This document shows, in pieces, positions 1 through 10,407 of a stretch of 64,000 bases of DNA. The stretch's first letter is position 1. Each line of letters starts with the position of its first letter. The translations under genes and the position numbers were made by a program. Where the stretch lies: NCBI RefSeq assembly GCF_904849725.1, contig NC_058519.1, forward strand, positions 106,876,881-106,940,880, given 5' to 3'. Below the pieces are notes generated by a model that made no database searches, was not told the origin of the DNA, and saw only the letters and a list, made by a program, of their open reading frames with translations. The DNA comes from Hordeum vulgare subsp. vulgare (Eukaryota; Streptophyta; Magnoliopsida; Poales; Poaceae).

Positions 1-797
1 CCTCATCTAACTCGCTACTTTCTAGGGATGGCAAAGAACTCACTCGATGGTGAGGAAGACACAAAACACGACATTTTACCCAGGTCCGGGCCGCTGAGAA
101 ACGTAATACCCTACTCCTGCTTTGGTGGATTGCCTCTCGTAGAGATTGGTGGATGAACTAGTATAGTGTTCCAAGGCCTCCAGAGGCTAGGTGGCCTTTG
201 AGTGGAGCCACTGGGCGAATGAATGAATCAGATCCCCCTCTACGAAGTAACCTACCCTCTATATATAGTGGCGGCCCCGGTCCTCTTCCCTTATCGTTTC
301 GGCGGGAAGGGATCCCACAACGGCCAATTTTGAAGGGGAACATGCTCCCCTGCCCAAAGGTGGTCTCCGCGTGCAAAGTGGCTGACAAATGTTGCAGGGA
401 CGGGTCCAGGAATGGCGTCTGTCCTGCTGGCGCGCGGCAATGGCCTTGTTGCACCAGAAAGGAAAACTTTGGAAGATGCCTTGGGAACCCTGGTACGTCC
501 TTGCCCCCTTTGCACTAAAGGGGAAACTGCTCCGTCCTTTTGTCTGTTGCTCGCCTGTCCTTCCTCCGCATCATCCTTGACTCCTGAGGTCGGGTCTCAC
601 CTCGAAATATCCGCCGCTCCGGGGGGGTCCTCATGAGGCCCCCAACGGGTCTTGACGTTGTTCCTCCTCGTGAGGCTTGTCCCCTCGCAAGGACCTTGCA
701 TTGGGTGGTACCGCGCCCGATCGTGTTTGCTTGATGAGGTGGGCCAGCCCTGGGCCACAGGCAGGCAGGTCTAACCCCCATTCTCAGAACGCCGACA
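1..797 (-). mobile_element. Gypsy LTR fragment, truncated by the window edge
   Basis: The stretch resembles LTRs of Triticeae Gypsy retrotransposons. The plus strand carries the familiar block ttttacccaggtccgggcc near 74 and a TATA-like tatatatagt near 260, and it ends at 792-797 with CCGACA, the complement of a TGTCGG LTR start. Reading is therefore on the minus strand, with the LTR beginning at 797. The following five bases (798-802, GCATG) would be a target-site duplication, but the partner lies outside the window. Overlapping ORFs on both strands are low in content and I do not regard them as genes. The family name is not certain and the internal domain is not visible. Confidence 0.6.
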
Positions 798-802
798 GCA
801 TG

Positions 803-2239
803 TATGTACAACAAACCCCACATCTCTAGATTGTTTTGCTAGGGTTTTAATGAATCATCCATGTATTAAATCATGATGATTTCTTCATGCTTGGTTGGGA
901 GGGGTTGACTCAGTAGGTGTCACATCTCAGATTTTTTTCCAAATCTAGAATGTTTAAAAATTCACATAAAAATATTTTTCTAAAAATAATAGTGATTGGA
1001 TGTTTTTAGCTATAATTAAGATATGAGTTATTTTAATTGTGTGGAATGCGACACAAGAGAAGCTTGGTAATTATTAGGGAAACCTAAATTTGTCATTGGG
1101 GGATTCATTATAAAACCCAAAGTTGAGCAACATGTTTGCATGATTGATTAGTTAGAATTAAATTCCAACCCATCACTCCCCAAATGATAGAACTCTAGCT
1201 TTCAAAAACCCTAAAGCAATTAATCAAGGAAGTAAATAAATCCCAAATAGATGGCCACTCTAATAGTTACAGTTGACATAAAGGCAAATTAAGTGAAATC
1301 TAAATGACAAGAAAACTCAATTGGATATTGAAGTAAATAAAATGGAATATTTGAAGAAAATATTGGTAGGAAAATATTAATCAAAAGGCTCTAAATAAAT
1401 TCCCAAACCATTGTAAATATTTATAAAGGGATTTAGAGCAAGTTGGCATTCTAAAATATATTGAAGGGGGGATTACCTTTTATTCATAGGGTGACACTGT
1501 CGAATTTGTGCATTAGAGAAAGTGAATGTTCACACTAAAACATGAATATATACGGAAACAAAAAATAAGACATCTTAAATTTGTGAATGAATTAGTACCT
1601 TTTATACATAGTATGGCACAATCAAAATTGTGTACCGGAGAAAGTGGAAAGGCAGGCATGTCTCGTATTTTGAGATGGTGTCAATCCTAGAAATTCAACA
1701 AAACCATGAAGTACTCATTTGGACGATGATTTGCCGCAGGGAAGTGCGGGGTCACTCAGATCCATGGTGTTGTGTTTTTATTTTAGTTTTCGGTTTTCAA
1801 AGTCTTATATCTTCTAAACAAAAAAATTAAATTAAATTTTATTTTCATATTCATGTTTCTCATGACCAGCGCCTTGACATAAGATATTTTAAATATATTT
1901 TGACGACATCTAAAAATTAAAGTATGTTAAGTTTGAATGTTGAAACTTAGTACTAGCGGCCGATAAAGACTAATTATTTTATGTCTAGGATCGACAGGAA
2001 AAATTATTTAGAATTGCATCTCTGGAAATTTAGAAACTTGACATTTTTAGATAAAGAAACGAAAGTTCCAATGTTGAAACTTAAAGCTTAGTGAGTAAAA
2101 AAATGTGCCCTCCTACATAATTCAACTACTTCCTGCATCACGAGACAAATCACTATTTCGTGAATCATGAGACAAATCAAGCGGCAGGGCTGGTGTGAGT
2201 GCCCTTGTGAAATTGGTGTACATACGTGCGTACGACCGT
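803..2239. other. AT-rich intergenic stretch without a recognisable gene
   Basis: This 1.4 kb is AT-rich with stops in all frames. The longest ORF (1630-1830, plus) has no recognisable domain. A diverged direct duplication is visible: the block at about 1481-1535 (accttttattcataggg...gagaaagtg) recurs at about 1598-1650. It may be an old, unclassified transposon remnant. Confidence 0.5.
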
Positions 2240-2248
2240 GTGCTCGAT

Positions 2249-2490
2249 GAGTAAATTGCTCCAAACTATTGCAATTGTGCCGAGGGTACTTCAGAACCAT
2301 CACTTTTGTCGAAAATTTTAAAAAACCACCACTTCTGCGTCAAGTGAGTAACAAATCACACTAAGTCAAATGTGAGCCGTGACTAACAACAAAACTGATG
2401 GATGGGACCTGTTTGTCACGCTGATGTGGCGAAGACTATTCCTAGTCAATGTGTTGATCGGCTCGGGTGGACAGGGCCCCACTTGTCAGT
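2249..2490 (+). repeat. Left terminal inverted repeat of the 1.1 kb MULE
   Basis: Inverted partner of 3121-3363. Identity is roughly 75-80 percent by eye, with the best-kept block at 2324-2345 (aaaaccaccacttctgcgtc). The divergence suggests an old insertion. Confidence 0.8.
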
Positions 2491-2754
2491 CACATGTCTT
2501 ATTCTTTCTCCGGCCACTATTGCACCATGCACGTCGCACCACCGTGCCATGCACCTCCCCGCAACCATCTCCACTCGCCGCGCCGGCACTGGCCACCTCA
2601 CCTGACACGTTGTCGCCGCCCTATGAGTTGCCCTGGCATCAGCCATCGAATCCACATCACAAAACATCGTCACACACTGCCTCCTCCCAGCGAACTCGAT
2701 GACGCGGCGCGGATCGATGTTGAGCTACAACACCGACGCGGGAAGGAGCGCGAG

Positions 2755-2880
2755 CATGCGGGATCTCGGCCTCGCGGGAGCGGGCAAGGGCGCGGGCACG
2801 CGGGATCTCAGCCTCGTCGGAGCAGGGGTGCGGGCGAGCACGCGGGGCCTCGGCCTCGTCGGAGCGGGCAGGGGCGCAGA
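2755..2880 (+). repeat. Tandem repeat, three units of 42 bp, in the MULE core
   Basis: Three consecutive units start at 2755, 2797 and 2839. They share gcgggatctcggcctcg and a following ggagcgggca-type segment. The period of 42 bp is exactly 14 codons, so the repeat stays open in frame. In the plus-strand frame through 2699-2974 each unit reads approximately RDLGLAGAGKGAGT. No function can be assigned. It may be a fragment of a captured low-complexity coding sequence or plain minisatellite expansion in GC-rich DNA. Confidence 0.8.
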
Positions 2881-3120
2881 CGCAGGGAGGCACAAGCATG
2901 GTCGGGGGCTGCGGCGCTGCAGGAAAGGTTGCGGGGCTACGGTGTTGCGGGCACAAACGATGGATGGTGGCTAGCACGCGCGCACGCAGCATGCAGCGGG
3001 CAGGGGCGATGGCGTTGTGGGCACAGAATGGTGGCGCGCAAGCGCGGTGGCGAGATGAGAGTGGTGCAGGGCAGCGGTGTTGCAGAAGGTGTAAGGAAGA
3101 AGAAGAAGAAGAAGGTACCA

Positions 3121-3363
3121 GAACAGACAAGTGGGACCCTCGTTCACTTCAGCAGTTCAACCATTGACTAGGACTAGAATTCGCCACATCAGCCTAGACG
3201 TGTGGGTCCCATCCATTAGTTTTGCTATTAATGCGGCTTAGTTTTAAATTAATGCATTTTATTACTCATTTGATGCAGAAGTGGTGGTTTTTTTGGTTTT
3301 CAACAAAAATAATGGTTTTGAAGTATCATTTTCATAATTATGGTGGTTTTAAGCAATTTATTC
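3121..3363 (-). repeat. Right terminal inverted repeat of the 1.1 kb MULE
   Basis: Inverted partner of 2249-2490. The outer end abuts the GTGCTCGAC target duplicate and the inner end is marked by acaagtgggaccct. Confidence 0.8.
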
Positions 3364-3558
3364 GTGCTCGACATATAAAAAAGAGGAGATTCTTTAACTC
3401 CTCGTACGAGACAAATGTAGTAGCACTGATGGTTTGTACAGTACTTATGTTTCCCCCACCTTCAACTGCAAAGAAAAATGGTTGCCTCCCCCGGGGTTTA
3501 TGAGGAAAATGAAACCAAAACATAGACCATCGCCGTTTCATAATAATGCAGTGCATTT

Positions 3559-3727
3559 TTTAAGTTAAACATCATAAACTTTGATCATGTTTATGACAAA
3601 ACATTTACATCTATAATGTCCAACATATATCATTTTATTCATATAAACTTACTCCAAGTGTGTAAAGCTTAATTTTTCCAAAACAAAAATCTGTATACGT
3701 ACACATCATGGGACGAAGGGATCAGTA
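3559..3727. mobile_element. Stowaway/Mariner MITE remnant, left end missing
   Basis: The AT-rich body (aactttgatcatgttta, aacatttacatctataatg) and the right end gggacgaagggatcagta are close to Triticeae Stowaway-type MITEs, whose ends complement CTCCCTCCGTCCCA. The expected left end next to a TA dinucleotide is not found, so this is a truncated copy. It lies just downstream of the 94-aa gene. Confidence 0.55.
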
Positions 3728-4015
3728 GCATGCAACATGAGAACGTAATATATTGATAGACTAACACATACCATGATAGCATGCGAGCAGTGGCACATAG
3801 CCATCGCTAGCATATTTACACAATACAGTACATCTTCGGACCTTCGCGCATCGGATGCAATAGCTATTACACGAGGAATAGTTTAGTACGTAGTACCAGA
3901 CAGTGGATCGACACATAACTAAACTAAGCACACATATTCGGCGATTAACCGCTACTACTCCATAGTGGGCGCGCAAGCACCGCGAATGGGAGATGCGCAC
4001 GTACGCGATGCCTCC

Positions 4016-4300
4016 CTATAAAGCGAAGGCGGCCGCCGCCGCAGAGCCGGCCGTGCGAAGAATGTTGAAGTAGAGCTGCGGGTTGGCCACGAACGCCGCG
4101 CGGGAGATGACGAAGCCGGCGGCGCCCGGCGCTTTCATCACGGCGCCAGCGGCGGCCGGGACGACCGCCGTGGGCCAGAGGAAGTAGGCGCCCACAACGC
4201 CGCCGACGACCAGCGCGGTTCCGGCGGCGCGTTCGCGCGTGGAGACCATGCCCTTCGCCTTCTGTTTGACGAAGTCGAGGGGTGCGAAGAGGTAGTTCAT
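4016..4300 (-). CDS. Small predicted membrane protein, 94 aa, paralogue 1
   Basis: An intronless reading frame begins at ATG 4300 and ends at TAG 4016-4018. The N-terminus (MNYLFAPLDFVKQKAKG) is amphipathic and basic. Residues about 27-55 are a hydrophobic Ala/Val/Gly-rich segment ending in VGAYFLWPTAVV, probably one membrane pass. A conserved block follows (MKAPGAAGF.ISRAAF.ANPQLYF) and an Ala-rich tail. The same block occurs in the second gene at 5828-6040, so the two are tandem paralogues about 1.5 kb apart in the same orientation. A TATA box sits about 107 bp before the start codon. Codon use is strongly GC-rich at third positions, as in many expressed grass genes. I recall similar short uncharacterised grass proteins but know no function and give none. 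Confidence 0.75.
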   Translation of the reverse strand: MNYLFAPLDFVKQKAKGMVSTRERAAGTALVVGGVVGAYFLWPTAVVPAAAGAVMKAPGAAGFVISRAAFVANPQLYFNILRTAGSAAAAAFAL

Positions 4301-4406
4301 CCCGGAGCTCGGAGGCCTTGCTCAGCTAGAATGCTAGATGGAGGGTGCTGTACTGCTTGTGTATGGTATTACTTGGTGTGAGAGCGGCCAGGGGATTGGG
4401 GTCGGG

Positions 4407-4413
4407 TTATAAA
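4407..4413 (-). promoter_or_regulatory. TATA box of the 94-aa gene
   Basis: TTTATAA on the minus strand lies 107 bp upstream of the start codon. The flanks are GC-rich, so the AT-rich heptamer stands out. Transcription would start near 4375-4380. Confidence 0.55.
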
Positions 4414-4494
4414 GGCGGGAGGTGCACGCCGGGAACGCAGGATTTTGGATCGGAATCGGCCATGACTCCATTTTACACGGTTAATGGCCTGCAA

Positions 4495-4993
4495 GGCCCT
4501 GTTTGGATCCCACTGCTAGAGCTAGTTAGAGCTAAACTAATTCCCAAAGTATCCAAACACATAGCCTTGTTTGGGTTAGATGCAAACTAACCCATAAAAA
4601 ACTAGCCCTAAAAAGAGGTGCTAGTTGGAGCTAGTTGGGATGGACAGGTAAAAATAATAATATTTTAATCGCATCGGATCATTTCCTCTCCATCCTCCTG
4701 CATCGCGCGTCGCTCGGCCGCGCTCGCCCCTCCGGCCACCTCTGTCGCGTCCCGGCCAGGCCGTCTCGTCCGCCTGCCACCGGTAGCCTCCATCCTCCTC
4801 CATACCCCTGCACCAGGCCTACACAAAAGCTGGCCTACACAAAAGCTGGCCACAACAATCCTGGTTAAAAGAGACACATAATTGAAAAAAGTACATTTAT
4901 TATCAAACTAACATTTACATCCAAATACCACCAAAGATTAGAGTTAATTCATGATTAGACTAAAGTTAGAAAAGTTAGTATCCAAACAGGACC
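4495..4993. mobile_element. MITE-like element with short inverted ends
   Basis: The left end ggccctgtttggatcc (4495-4510) is the inverse of the right end gtatccaaacaggacc (4978-4993), a common terminal signature of grass MITEs. Subterminal sequence is rich in ctagttagagct and ctaactttag motifs. The middle holds a GC-rich patch (4690-4800). A target duplication is not clear: aatggcctg on the left and aatagcgtg on the right match at 7 of 9, but with a 3-nt offset. It separates the two small paralogous genes and lies in the promoter-side spacer of paralogue 1. Confidence 0.6.
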
Positions 4994-5001
4994 AATAGCG
5001 T

Positions 5002-5577
5002 GCATCACACAGCCAGCTGCTTGAAGCGACGATACAACGCTGCCTGCACATAGCCACGATGTGCCTAGCTGATGTGACGATACGGTACAAGCTTTTAATA
5101 GATGCTCTCTAGAGTGTTCAAATGACCAAAACACCTCTGCCCTAGGGTTCCTGCAGAGTGCAGACTGCCGTAGTGGCTAGTGCCTAGTGGTGAGATAGGG
5201 GATTCTCTTGCGTTGTTTACAGTAGCAAACGCAACTCAATGGTAAAACCAAAAAATAGTTGGTGCATGTTGATAGGCGATCACCTTTTATTCGGGATCTC
5301 TGTTTGGAACCAACCTTACTACGGAAGAGGCCCGTCTTCAATCTCGGTAAAATAATGGGAGCGTCCGCACTAGTACAATAGGATGTCGAGGTCTTGAAGC
5401 AGAACAAAGATCAGATAATTTCTGAATTGTTCATGAGTGGATCAGGCAGCCAGTAAGTGGATCAGAAGACAAGAAAAGCAACACCATGGAATTAAGATAC
5501 AGGGACACACACACACATATAGCGGTTACTATATTACAGAGTAGCTTCAGCCTCTTGACACGCTACTAACTTGTGCC
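5002..5577. other. Intergenic spacer without a recognisable gene
   Basis: No domain-bearing ORF is visible. A short (AC)n run occurs at about 5501-5517. The right part is probably 3' flank of the 70-aa gene. Confidence 0.4.
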
Positions 5578-5760
5578 GAACATACACGCACGGTCCAGGT
5601 ACAGAAGATAAATCTTGAACTTGACACTAGCTTTGCTTGGGCAACACATACGTGCCCAAGTACAAAAGATCATACTACTCCTGAACTAGACTGATGCGTA
5701 GTACTACTTGCTTAGCTTGGGCACTCCATACGTGCCCAAATACGAAAGATCAGTCCCTAC
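5578..5760. repeat. Degenerate ~80-bp tandem repeats downstream of the 70-aa gene
   Basis: Two clear units (5635-5675 and 5715-5757) share gcttgggca, catacgtgcccaa and aaagatca. A third, more diverged unit is at about 5580-5612. The period is about 80 bp. The units lie within 70-250 bp of the stop codon and so probably fall in the 3' UTR. Each contains a small inverted repeat (tgggcaacacatacgtgccca). Confidence 0.6.
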
Positions 5761-5827
5761 CCCTAACTCCATACTAACTACGTAGCGTACCGGCACTAAC
5801 TTGGTACTCCTAGCGTGCCTTGCCTCT

Positions 5828-6040
5828 CTAGGCCGCGAAGGCGGCCGCAGCACCGGCGTTGTGCAGGAGCTGGAAGTACATCTGAGGGTTGGCCGCAAAT
5901 GCGGCGCGCGAGATCAGAAATCCGGCCGCGCCGGGCGCCTTCATCATCCCGCCGGCAACGACAGCCGCCGGCCAAAGGAAATAGGCGCCCACAGCGCCCA
6001 GGCCGACGATCACCGCGGCAGCAACGACGTTGAACACCAT
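5828..6040 (-). CDS. Small predicted membrane protein, 70 aa, paralogue 2
   Basis: The frame starts at ATG 6040 and ends at TAG 5828-5830. It could be extended upstream only in frame with poor, non-homologous sequence, so this ATG, which gives a direct match to the paralogue, is preferred. Residues 4-30 form a hydrophobic segment (VVAAAVIVGLGAVGAYFLWP), then MMKAPGAAGFLISRAAFAAN and PQMYFQLL, then an Ala-rich C-terminus. Compared with the 94-aa protein at 4016-4300 it lacks the basic N-terminal extension. A TATA box at 6178-6184 is about 140 bp upstream. The pair looks like a local duplication with divergence. Function is unknown. Confidence 0.75.
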   Translation of the reverse strand: MVFNVVAAAVIVGLGAVGAYFLWPAAVVAGGMMKAPGAAGFLISRAAFAANPQMYFQLLHNAGAAAAFAA

Positions 6041-6177
6041 CTCTGAACCTACTAACTCGACTTGAATCTGTATAGATCTTTTCCCAGTTTCCCTTGTGTG
6101 CGTTGTGTGGAGGCGAGTTTGCTCGATGAAGCCGACGTACGACCACGAGCTAGCAGCGAGCCAGCGAGAAGGGTGAC

Positions 6178-6184
6178 TTATATA
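6178..6184 (-). promoter_or_regulatory. TATA box of the 70-aa gene
   Basis: The minus strand reads CCCTATATAAGTCA, a near-canonical plant TATA box, about 140 bp before the start codon. Confidence 0.65.
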
Positions 6185-9100
6185 GGGCTGGACCCTGGAG
6201 TGCCCGCGAGCGCCCGCCGCTTCCAGTCGCATCGAGCGATTAGTTCGCCGGGGACGCGTGGACATTGGCCGGAGACGAGGATGGACGGAGGGGAGACGCG
6301 TGCCGGCCAGGCGGCCACGTAGTCGGGGCAGTACATTTTTCGGCGGTAATCCTGGTAATTAATTGTTGGGGTATAGCAGAGGATCGCATTTGTATCTTTT
6401 TTATTCTGGCGTGTCCTACGAACCTGTGATCAAATGGCTTACCTTGTTTTCTCAACAGGGGGCAAAATTCCATGTATATACCATTTAGTCAATGTTAAGC
6501 AACATACGACTCTCATTGGAAAAAAAAAACGAACTCCTTTTCCTACCGTAAGGCACAATAGCCTACCGTCAACGGCCTTAGCGGTAGATCACTTATCCAT
6601 TTCAACAAGAATAAACGGCCTTGGGGCTCTGTTGACAAGCATACCGTCATGGTCCTTGACAGTATGACCCTGACGGTAGGGTTTGGGCAGTTTTAAGCCG
6701 CCCGGCCCATCACGAACCAGCCCCATCTCTCTCACCCCCTGATTTCCTTCATTTCTTCATTGTTTTTGGGATCGAGGTGGCTCCATGACCCGAAGTGAGC
6801 TTTCTCAATCCCTTTAAGTAGTTTTAGTTAAAAAAATATTTTAATGCATTATTGAACACATGGTGAACTTATTTCATGTAGTGGTTTTTAGTTTTTGTTG
6901 ATCTTAGGTCTTTTTAGTTTGACTCAATATGATGTATGTGGTCGAAGATGAACTCTAGTTAATTTTGTAGTAACTAGTTTATTGATTTTATATAGTTTGA
7001 AGATGAACCCTAGTTCAAGTTTATAGTTTTATTTTGAATGGTTCATATGATTAATGTGGTTGAATATGATGGATGTTGGATAAATATGATGGATGTTAGT
7101 AAATGATTCATATGCATAGAGTACAATGTTTGAATATGATGAATTTCTATAAATTTTTCATATGCATATTTCAATTTTATTTGTAAATATTGAATATGAA
7201 ATGATTGATGTTCGTTGAATATGATTGATTACATCTTTATTAGAGATTCATTTGGAATCTTTGCTAAGATGGATAAATATGATAGATATTGGTTAATAAT
7301 AGTGTTGATAAATAATTAATATGCATATACAAATATTTGAATATCCTTGTGAATGAATGTTGTTGAATGAATGATGTTGGTTGAATATGTTGATAAAATG
7401 TTTTAGGAGGGCCCTCCTTGCTTAGAACATCGGCACTAGGTACATCATGCTTGACCCTGTGTTGGACAACGGTCATTGCGCCCATTTTATGGATAATTGA
7501 TTGGTAATAACTAAGTTATTGCATGAAAAAATTGACTTTGCGAAAGTAAGTCAGTAACTATTTTCTTATATATTTTGGCAGATGCTACTGCCATTGCGTA
7601 TGAGAAGTCACATGAAGGTCTTTGGCATGCAATATGACCATCGCTACGAGACGTACTTCAGGAGAAGCCCGGCTGTTGCCTTTTGTGCTTCGGTTCAAGC
7701 ATGTGTCGTCGACGCTCGTCAACTCATCTCTCACTGCCTTGGTGGACCGTTGATAGCCTAAGACGCACACTTTCCATCTCCCATATGGTGGGATGACGTT
7801 GAATCTCGAGGACTTCGCCATGATCACAGCCCTACCGCTCGAGGACATGGCTATCACTCGGCAAGTGAAGAGGAACCACTGGAAGGAGAAGGTTGTCGCC
7901 CTCATCGGTGATTGTGCCCCCCCCCCCATTCCCAACTTGGATAACCGAACATCCGATGGACCACTCGTGTGGATGCCCGGAAGATGTTGATGCGCGTAGC
8001 ATGAAGCAGTACTCAAGGACCTACTTGTGGTATCTTCTGACAAAGGTCATGTTTACAGACTGGTTGGGGTATGTTTTTGGACTTCCTAGTTGACTCGAAG
8101 GGAGGGTACAACTGGGGATGCCGGCCTCGTGTACCTATACCGTTCGGTAATAAAAATATTTCAGTATCAGTTTATGGATGTATGTATTCTATTTTGAACC
8201 GTGTCATCTGATCATCAAATTGTCATTTGTAGCTCGACGACGCAATGCAGAGGACCGAAAGTACGTCTAGTATGGGTGGATGTGTTTGGGCCCTCTCTAC
8301 TTGGATGTGGGAGCGGTTGTAGGTGGATCGTCGTGAGAAAGATAGACTGCGTCTATGGACGAAATGTGGCAAAGACGCCAACATTAATCGATACCCGACA
8401 CGTCGCTTACTCTTGGGACAAGGTTAAAGTCTTCCCCGGGCAAGGTCAATGAGATGTACAAGGCCTTCACCAACAAGATGGATAGCATGACATATAACTA
8501 GGTAAACCTTGCCAGTGTTTTCTTGTAGCCACTTTCACGGTTGCTTACCAATCTTTCTGCAGGTTAACCGATGACCTTATCACTAAGGACATGCTTGTCT
8601 AGCGGTGTATTGTCACTATGATATGTGTGTACGTTATCGAGTGGGACCAATCACAACGTGTGGACATGCAATTTGGTATGTTCCAACACACCCCACCATT
8701 GCATATCGACAACGGTGGTTGGGACCTTTGCTCGTGAGGGCATTATTCTTTATTATCTGTTTTTGCTCTGGTTGTCGTTCTTATGAATTTTAATGTTTTA
8801 TTGTTTATTATGCTTTGCAGGAAGAGTATAAAGAATTGCCAGTCGATATCGGACTGAGGACACGAGCACATGAACCACGTGAAAAGCGTGGGACAAGGGG
8901 AGGTATCGCAAAGTCACTGAGAGGAGAGTGGCTGACTCGTGTTTGTATGACAAACACATGCTTTGGTATGATGATGGCATGAAGTACCGTATGCACGTGA
9001 GGCCACAGTGGACTACGGCCGAGATCGCATCACTTGAGGAGGAAGACCCCGATAATGAAGCCTAGAATGCGAACATCAAAGAGAACCAAGGTGAATTCAG

Positions 9101-9194
9101 GGAGTATGCACCCCTGATCAACAGAGTGGTAACATGTGTTAGACTGTTTCAAGCCGACAAGTTAGATGATATTCTACTTTAGTCAGTGTCACTA

Positions 9195-9413
9195 ACTTAT
9201 TCATGATGCTGACATTTCCAGGCTTCAGGGCTAAACAGAAGCATTTTCGAGCGGTCGGATGCGCTTGCTTACGGCTCCGAGACCTTATTCATGATGCTGA
9301 CATTTCCGGGCTTCAGGGCTAAACAGAAGCATTTTCGAGCGGCCGGATGCGCTTGCTTACGGCTCCGAGACCGTGGAATCTGTGCTTACGGCTCCGAGAC
9401 CGTGGAATCTGAG
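9195..9413 (+). repeat. Nested tandem duplications in the PMD gene (about 85 bp x2, 29 bp x2)
   Basis: The segment from ttattcatgatgctgaca through cggctccgagacc occurs at about 9197-9283 and again at 9284-9371. Within its end, the unit gtgcttacggctccgagacc plus gtggaatct is repeated again at about 9383-9411. Copies are nearly identical (for example tcgg versus ccgg), so the duplications are recent relative to the decay of the gene. Confidence 0.75.
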
Positions 9414-9911
9414 AGCAAGCTCAGGGAAGCGACTAGCGCATGTTGCTTTGAGCCTACTAGACATAATCACAATCTAGTTCAGTCTTTGTCACTATTAGAT
9501 CTGTAACTCTAAAATGCCTCCATGTCATTTTTTTTGTTTCTTCGTTCTTGCATAAGTTCATGAACCGTTGTCGCAAGCTAGTGGGCACGCTTGGGTGCGT
9601 TACTGTCGGTGATGTGCATGTTCCTGCGTTGTTGACACGTACCCTCGCTTCATCGAGCCATTCCAGCGGAGGTTCCTTTAGCTATGTCGTTGTGTCATCT
9701 CGCATTGCTGAGGACGACGAGGAAGCAGAGGAAGAAGATGACGAGGAAGACGAGGAAGGTGGTGACGAGGAGAAAGATAAGGAAGGTGGTGATGAGGAAG
9801 AGTACGAGAAGGATGACGGCCCTCCACCCACTCAAGCAACCCAGAAGAAGAAAAAAGGAAAACAACCAACGAGAGTCCATCCCCGTTTCAGAGGAAGCGC
9901 ACTCGTCGCAC

Positions 9912-10065
9912 AACAAAAACAACAAAGCAAGAGACTCAATCAAAGAGGAATGGGGATTGCACCTCCAAGAGAGGGAGGAAGACCAAGTAACAAAAACAAC
10001 AAAGCAAGAGACTCAATCAAAGAGGAATGAGGATTGTACCTCCAAGAGAGGGAGGAAGACCAAGT
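9912..10065 (+). repeat. Tandem duplication, two units of 77 bp
   Basis: Units 9912-9988 and 9989-10065 both begin aacaaaaacaacaaagcaag and end gaagaccaagt. They differ at only two visible positions (tggggattgca versus tgaggattgta). Because 77 is not a multiple of three the duplication shifts the frame. Confidence 0.9.
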
Positions 10066-10407
10066 GATATGGTCATGTTGTTTATCATGGATTTGTGAAC
10101 TATGTTGAACTACTATCCTCTATGTTCAACTATTTGCTATGTTGAACTATTTGCTATTAAATGAATATTGTGTATGATGAATATTATTATCGATGTGTGA
10201 TGAGTATTATTATCTGCAAACTATATGTGATGAAATATTATGATGTGATTTGAAGTGATCAAGTTTTGCTCATAAAAAAGCCAAGTTTTAACGGGGCGGT
10301 ACCCTACCGCCACATGCACGGTTCCTATCCCTAAATCCTACGATAGGTTATTGTACCCTACCCTGTTGATACTAGGGATATATTAGGGATAGGAAAGTGT
10401 CAGATCC

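Larger units (their letters stand above)
2249..3363. mobile_element. Mutator-like element, 1.1 kb, with long TIRs (Pack-MULE-like)
   Basis: The two ends are inverted copies of each other over about 240 bp. The left end reads gagtaaattgct and the complement of the right end reads gaataaattgct. Both continue through a shared aaaccaccacttctgc block and a shared cccacttgtc block. Flanking 9-bp direct repeats are GTGCTCGAT (2240-2248) and GTGCTCGAC (3364-3372), 8 of 9 matching. Long TIRs plus a 9-bp duplication are diagnostic of the Mutator superfamily. The core (about 2491-3120) is far more GC-rich than the AT-rich ends, the usual look of a Pack-MULE that has captured host sequence. No transposase is encoded, so it is non-autonomous. 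The captured source is not recognised. Confidence 0.85.
7580..10068 (+). pseudogene. Plant mobile domain (PMD, MAIL1-like) gene, decayed
   Basis: At 7690-7990 the frame encodes a PMD core: SLTALVDR, two stops at 7751-7756 where Trp-Arg is usual, then PKTHTFHLPYGGMTLNLED and FAMITALPLED. A second block at 8255-8450 (LVWVDVFGPSLLGCG...RHVAYSWDKV) and a third at about 8600-8720 (Tyr/Val-rich, then MQFGMFQHTPP) lie in different frames. The C-terminal part (9700-10068) is an acidic Glu/Asp/Gly tract followed by a Lys-rich tail, as in other TE-borne PMD proteins. Several frameshifts and stops make it non-functional as one protein. A poly-C run at 7917-7928 is one likely frameshift site. PMD proteins act in plant gene silencing and are often carried by MULEs; the present copy is inferred to be a relic. 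Confidence 0.7.

Noticed and set aside
198..823. Overlapping ORFs at the left edge
   Set aside because: They lie in a Gypsy LTR and show no domain.
2467..3171. 234-aa ORF in the small MULE
   Set aside because: Runs into both TIRs, is low-complexity and has equally long ORFs on the opposite strand; better described as a GC-rich core than as a gene.
9678..9943. Minus-strand Leu/Phe-rich ORF resembling a membrane protein
   Set aside because: Antisense of the acidic Glu/Asp codon tract of the PMD gene.
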